The translations under genes were made by a program, and so were the position numbers. Positions 6,040 through 6,888 of a stretch of 6,888 nucleotides of DNA are shown one piece after another. Source of the stretch: Gammaproteobacteria bacterium (GTDB lineage Bacteria > Pseudomonadota > Gammaproteobacteria > Pseudomonadales > UBA7434); contig JAJRPK010000344.1 in the NCBI GenBank assembly GCA_024280785.1, forward strand, positions 1 through 6,888. The letters are read 5' to 3'. The notes under the pieces were generated by a model. The model had not been told where the DNA came from and did no database searches. It worked only from the letters and a program-made list of their open reading frames with translations. Position 1 is the first letter of the stretch. Each line of letters starts with the position of its first letter.

Positions 6040-6360
6040 ATGAGCGATAGCGATACAGTTGGCGATAGTGCTGCGCAGATGTATGAGCAGACTGCACTTA
6101 TTAGCTGGGCTGAGTTGGCACGATATTTTGCTGCCGGAAAGGTACTTGTCGTTGACCAAAAATTAAACTTGGTTGAAGTGGCAGCAGTAATATCTACTGA
6201 CGAAATAGACAAAGCTAAGCGCTGGTTGGCGAGAAAAGAAATTGTGCCGGCTACCGACGAGCAGGCAAAGCGGTGGGGGGAAGGCGAGCAGTCATTGTGG
6301 GCGGTAGTTACTGCGCCATGGGTGCTGGTTCAGCTACCAAAATCTCTGCCGAAAGCCTGA
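6040..6360 (+). CDS. DUF2288 domain-containing protein
   Basis: The 106-residue product matches the DUF2288 pattern across residues about 20-98: LISWAELARYFAAGKVLVV, then LNLVEVAAVIS, a helix ending RWLARKEIVPAT, then AKRWGEGEQSLWAVVTAPWVLVQ. These small soluble proteins are common in gammaproteobacteria; I know of no established function and no catalytic motif is visible. No signal peptide or membrane segment is seen, so it is probably cytoplasmic. The ATG at 6040 is preceded by GGAGAGG (6023-6029) at a 10-nt spacing, which supports this start over the internal ATG at 6079 (Met14), although family similarity begins only after Met14. It appears to be a single-gene transcript with upstream elements described in the divergent region. 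A strong hairpin follows 20 nt after the stop. Confidence 0.85.
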   Translation: MSDSDTVGDSAAQMYEQTALISWAELARYFAAGKVLVVDQKLNLVEVAAVISTDEIDKAKRWLARKEIVPATDEQAKRWGEGEQSLWAVVTAPWVLVQLPKSLPKA

Positions 6361-6372
6361 CATTTTTAGATC

Positions 6373-6400
6373 AAAAAAAAAGAGCGCCAATTGGCGCTCT
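6373..6400 (-). terminator. Intrinsic terminator oriented to the minus strand
   Basis: AGAGCGCC-AATT-GGCGCTCT (6381-6400) is a perfect palindrome giving an 8-bp GC-rich stem. Read on the minus strand it is followed by eight T (6373-6380). On the plus strand the bases after the stem (ATTAGTGAGG) are a poor U-tract, so it would end plus transcription of the DUF2288 gene only weakly, and the better reading is termination of transcripts from the right. Confidence 0.75.
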
Positions 6401-6457
6401 ATTAGTGAGGTTATACTGACCTGGATCAATAGCAACTGCGGCAAACTAATTCAGCTA

Positions 6458-6505
6458 TTACTTTTAAGCCTAGCAGTAATTTGTAGGCTTACAATATAAA
6501 AGTAA
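6458..6505. repeat. Bulged long hairpin with an alternative pairing
   Basis: TTACTTTT (6458-6465) pairs with AAAAGTAA (6498-6505), and AAGCCTA (6466-6472) pairs with TAGGCTT (6484-6490). This gives a 15-bp stem with a 7-nt one-sided bulge (6491-6497) and an 11-nt loop. ATTACT (6457-6462) can instead pair with AGTAAT (6475-6480), so two structures compete. Confidence 0.5.
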
Positions 6506-6560
6506 CAAAAACGGTCAACGTTGCTAAATATTAATAAAAATAGACGATTATTCAATTGAT

Positions 6561-6602
6561 TTGTGTAGAATTTTTAATCTCCAGGTTAAAAATTGTGTAG
6601 AA
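6561..6602. repeat. AT-rich dyad framed by TTGTGTAGAA direct repeats
   Basis: TTGTGTAGAA occurs at 6561-6570 and 6593-6602, 32 bp apart. Between and overlapping them, AATTTTTAA (6569-6577) and TTAAAAATT (6586-6594) are exact inverted repeats with an 8-nt spacer. The combination of direct and inverted repeats resembles a protein-binding site, but no function is known. Confidence 0.45.
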
Positions 6603-6703
6603 CTGGTCATACTCCCCGTCAAATTACTCGTTTTCAATGAAACACGCACGATCTGGTGGTTTTTAGTTTATTTGTTAATACTCAGGTTGATTTATTGGTA
6701 TTA

Positions 6704-6738
6704 GGGTTGCTCTAATGACTTGCCATTTGAGCTAACCC
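6704..6738. repeat. 9-bp stem-loop with one bulged base
   Basis: GGGTT (6704-6708) pairs with AACCC (6734-6738) and GCTC (6709-6712) with GAGC (6729-6732), leaving T6733 bulged and a 16-nt loop. There is no T-tract on either side, so it is not an evident terminator. Confidence 0.4.
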
Positions 6739-6828
6739 CTGTTGACCTAATCCATCCCTTGGTTGTTATGAAGCAAACACTTTAAACAACGCTAACCAAG
6801 CTGATCGATTATTAAAGCCTGACGGCCC

Positions 6829-6855
6829 AAAACCGAGCATCTAAAACCGGGCATC
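6829..6855. repeat. Two-copy 14-bp tandem repeat
   Basis: AAAACCGAGCATC (6829-6841) and AAAACCGGGCATC (6843-6855) differ at one base and are 14 bp apart. Only two copies lie in the window, and the following bases do not continue the pattern. Confidence 0.5.
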
Positions 6856-6888
6856 AATAACTGAAAATGAAAAGCGTTCATGTAACAA

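Larger units (their letters stand above)
6401..6888. other. Non-coding right end with several inverted repeats
   Basis: No convincing protein gene is present on either strand. The visible structures are a bulged hairpin at 6458-6505, an AT-rich dyad at 6569-6594 flanked by direct repeats, a 9-bp bulged stem at 6704-6738 and a two-copy 14-bp repeat at 6829-6855. Minus-strand promoter-like pairs are TTGAAT/AATATT (6550-6555 and 6527-6532, spacer 17) and TTGACC/TATTGT (6513-6518 and 6491-6496, spacer 16). A 20-codon minus-strand ORF at 6610-6548 (beginning MTSSTQFLTW) has GGGGAG only 1 nt before its ATG and is not called as a gene. Confidence 0.55.

Noticed and set aside
5906..6097. 63-codon open frame on the minus strand
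   Set aside because: It overlaps the DUF2288 start and the control region and resembles no known protein.
6416..6429. FNR/Anr-like box (TTGAT-CCAG-GTCAG on the minus strand)
   Set aside because: Only one half-site is perfect and the other matches 3 of 5; no promoter is correctly placed on either strand.
6548..6610. 20-codon minus-strand ORF after GGGGAG
   Set aside because: The Shine-Dalgarno-like sequence is too close to the ATG, and the frame mostly translates the dyad and direct repeats.

Overview
The window reads as chromosomal DNA of a Gram-negative gammaproteobacterium, possibly marine. The evidence is a lipid A phosphoethanolamine transferase tail, a glycine-rich lipoprotein with a clear lipobox, a two-domain CinA and a DUF2288 protein. 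The species cannot be fixed from the sequence. No mobile element, CRISPR array, tRNA or rRNA is visible.

Layout: (1) 2-905, plus strand: the 3' end of an EptA-type phosphoethanolamine transferase overlaps by 8 nt a membrane PAP2-family protein. The pair is strikingly AT-rich (sampled 60-nt lines of the PAP2 gene are about 27-30% GC). They are probably translated together and act on lipid A or another lipid phosphate in the envelope. (2) 906-1231: a non-coding gap opening with a long hairpin that overlaps the PAP2 stop codon. (3) 1232-3328, plus strand: a TetR/AcrR-type repressor, then a TTG-started full-length cinA (MoaB-like plus PncC domains; NMN deamidation and pyridine nucleotide salvage). 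The 159-nt gap between them holds two dyads. (4) 3428-5716, minus strand, convergent with cinA: a 762-residue surface lipoprotein with three cysteine-paired Ig-like modules and a fibronectin III-like C-terminus. (5) 5717-6039: a divergent regulatory region with several dyads and a tandem 11-mer, TGTAAATTCAA. (6) 6040-6360, plus strand: a DUF2288 protein. (7) 6361-6888: 528 nt with no convincing gene. It is rich in inverted repeats and has an intrinsic terminator whose T-tract points to minus-strand transcription.

The genes do not form one pathway. Only eptA and PAP2 look like an operon. The most interesting unexplained parts are the structured non-coding right end, where a small minus-strand RNA is possible, and the TGTAAATTCAA family of intergenic sites. 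I see no clear new multi-gene system. Regulatory calls are pattern readings without database or expression support.
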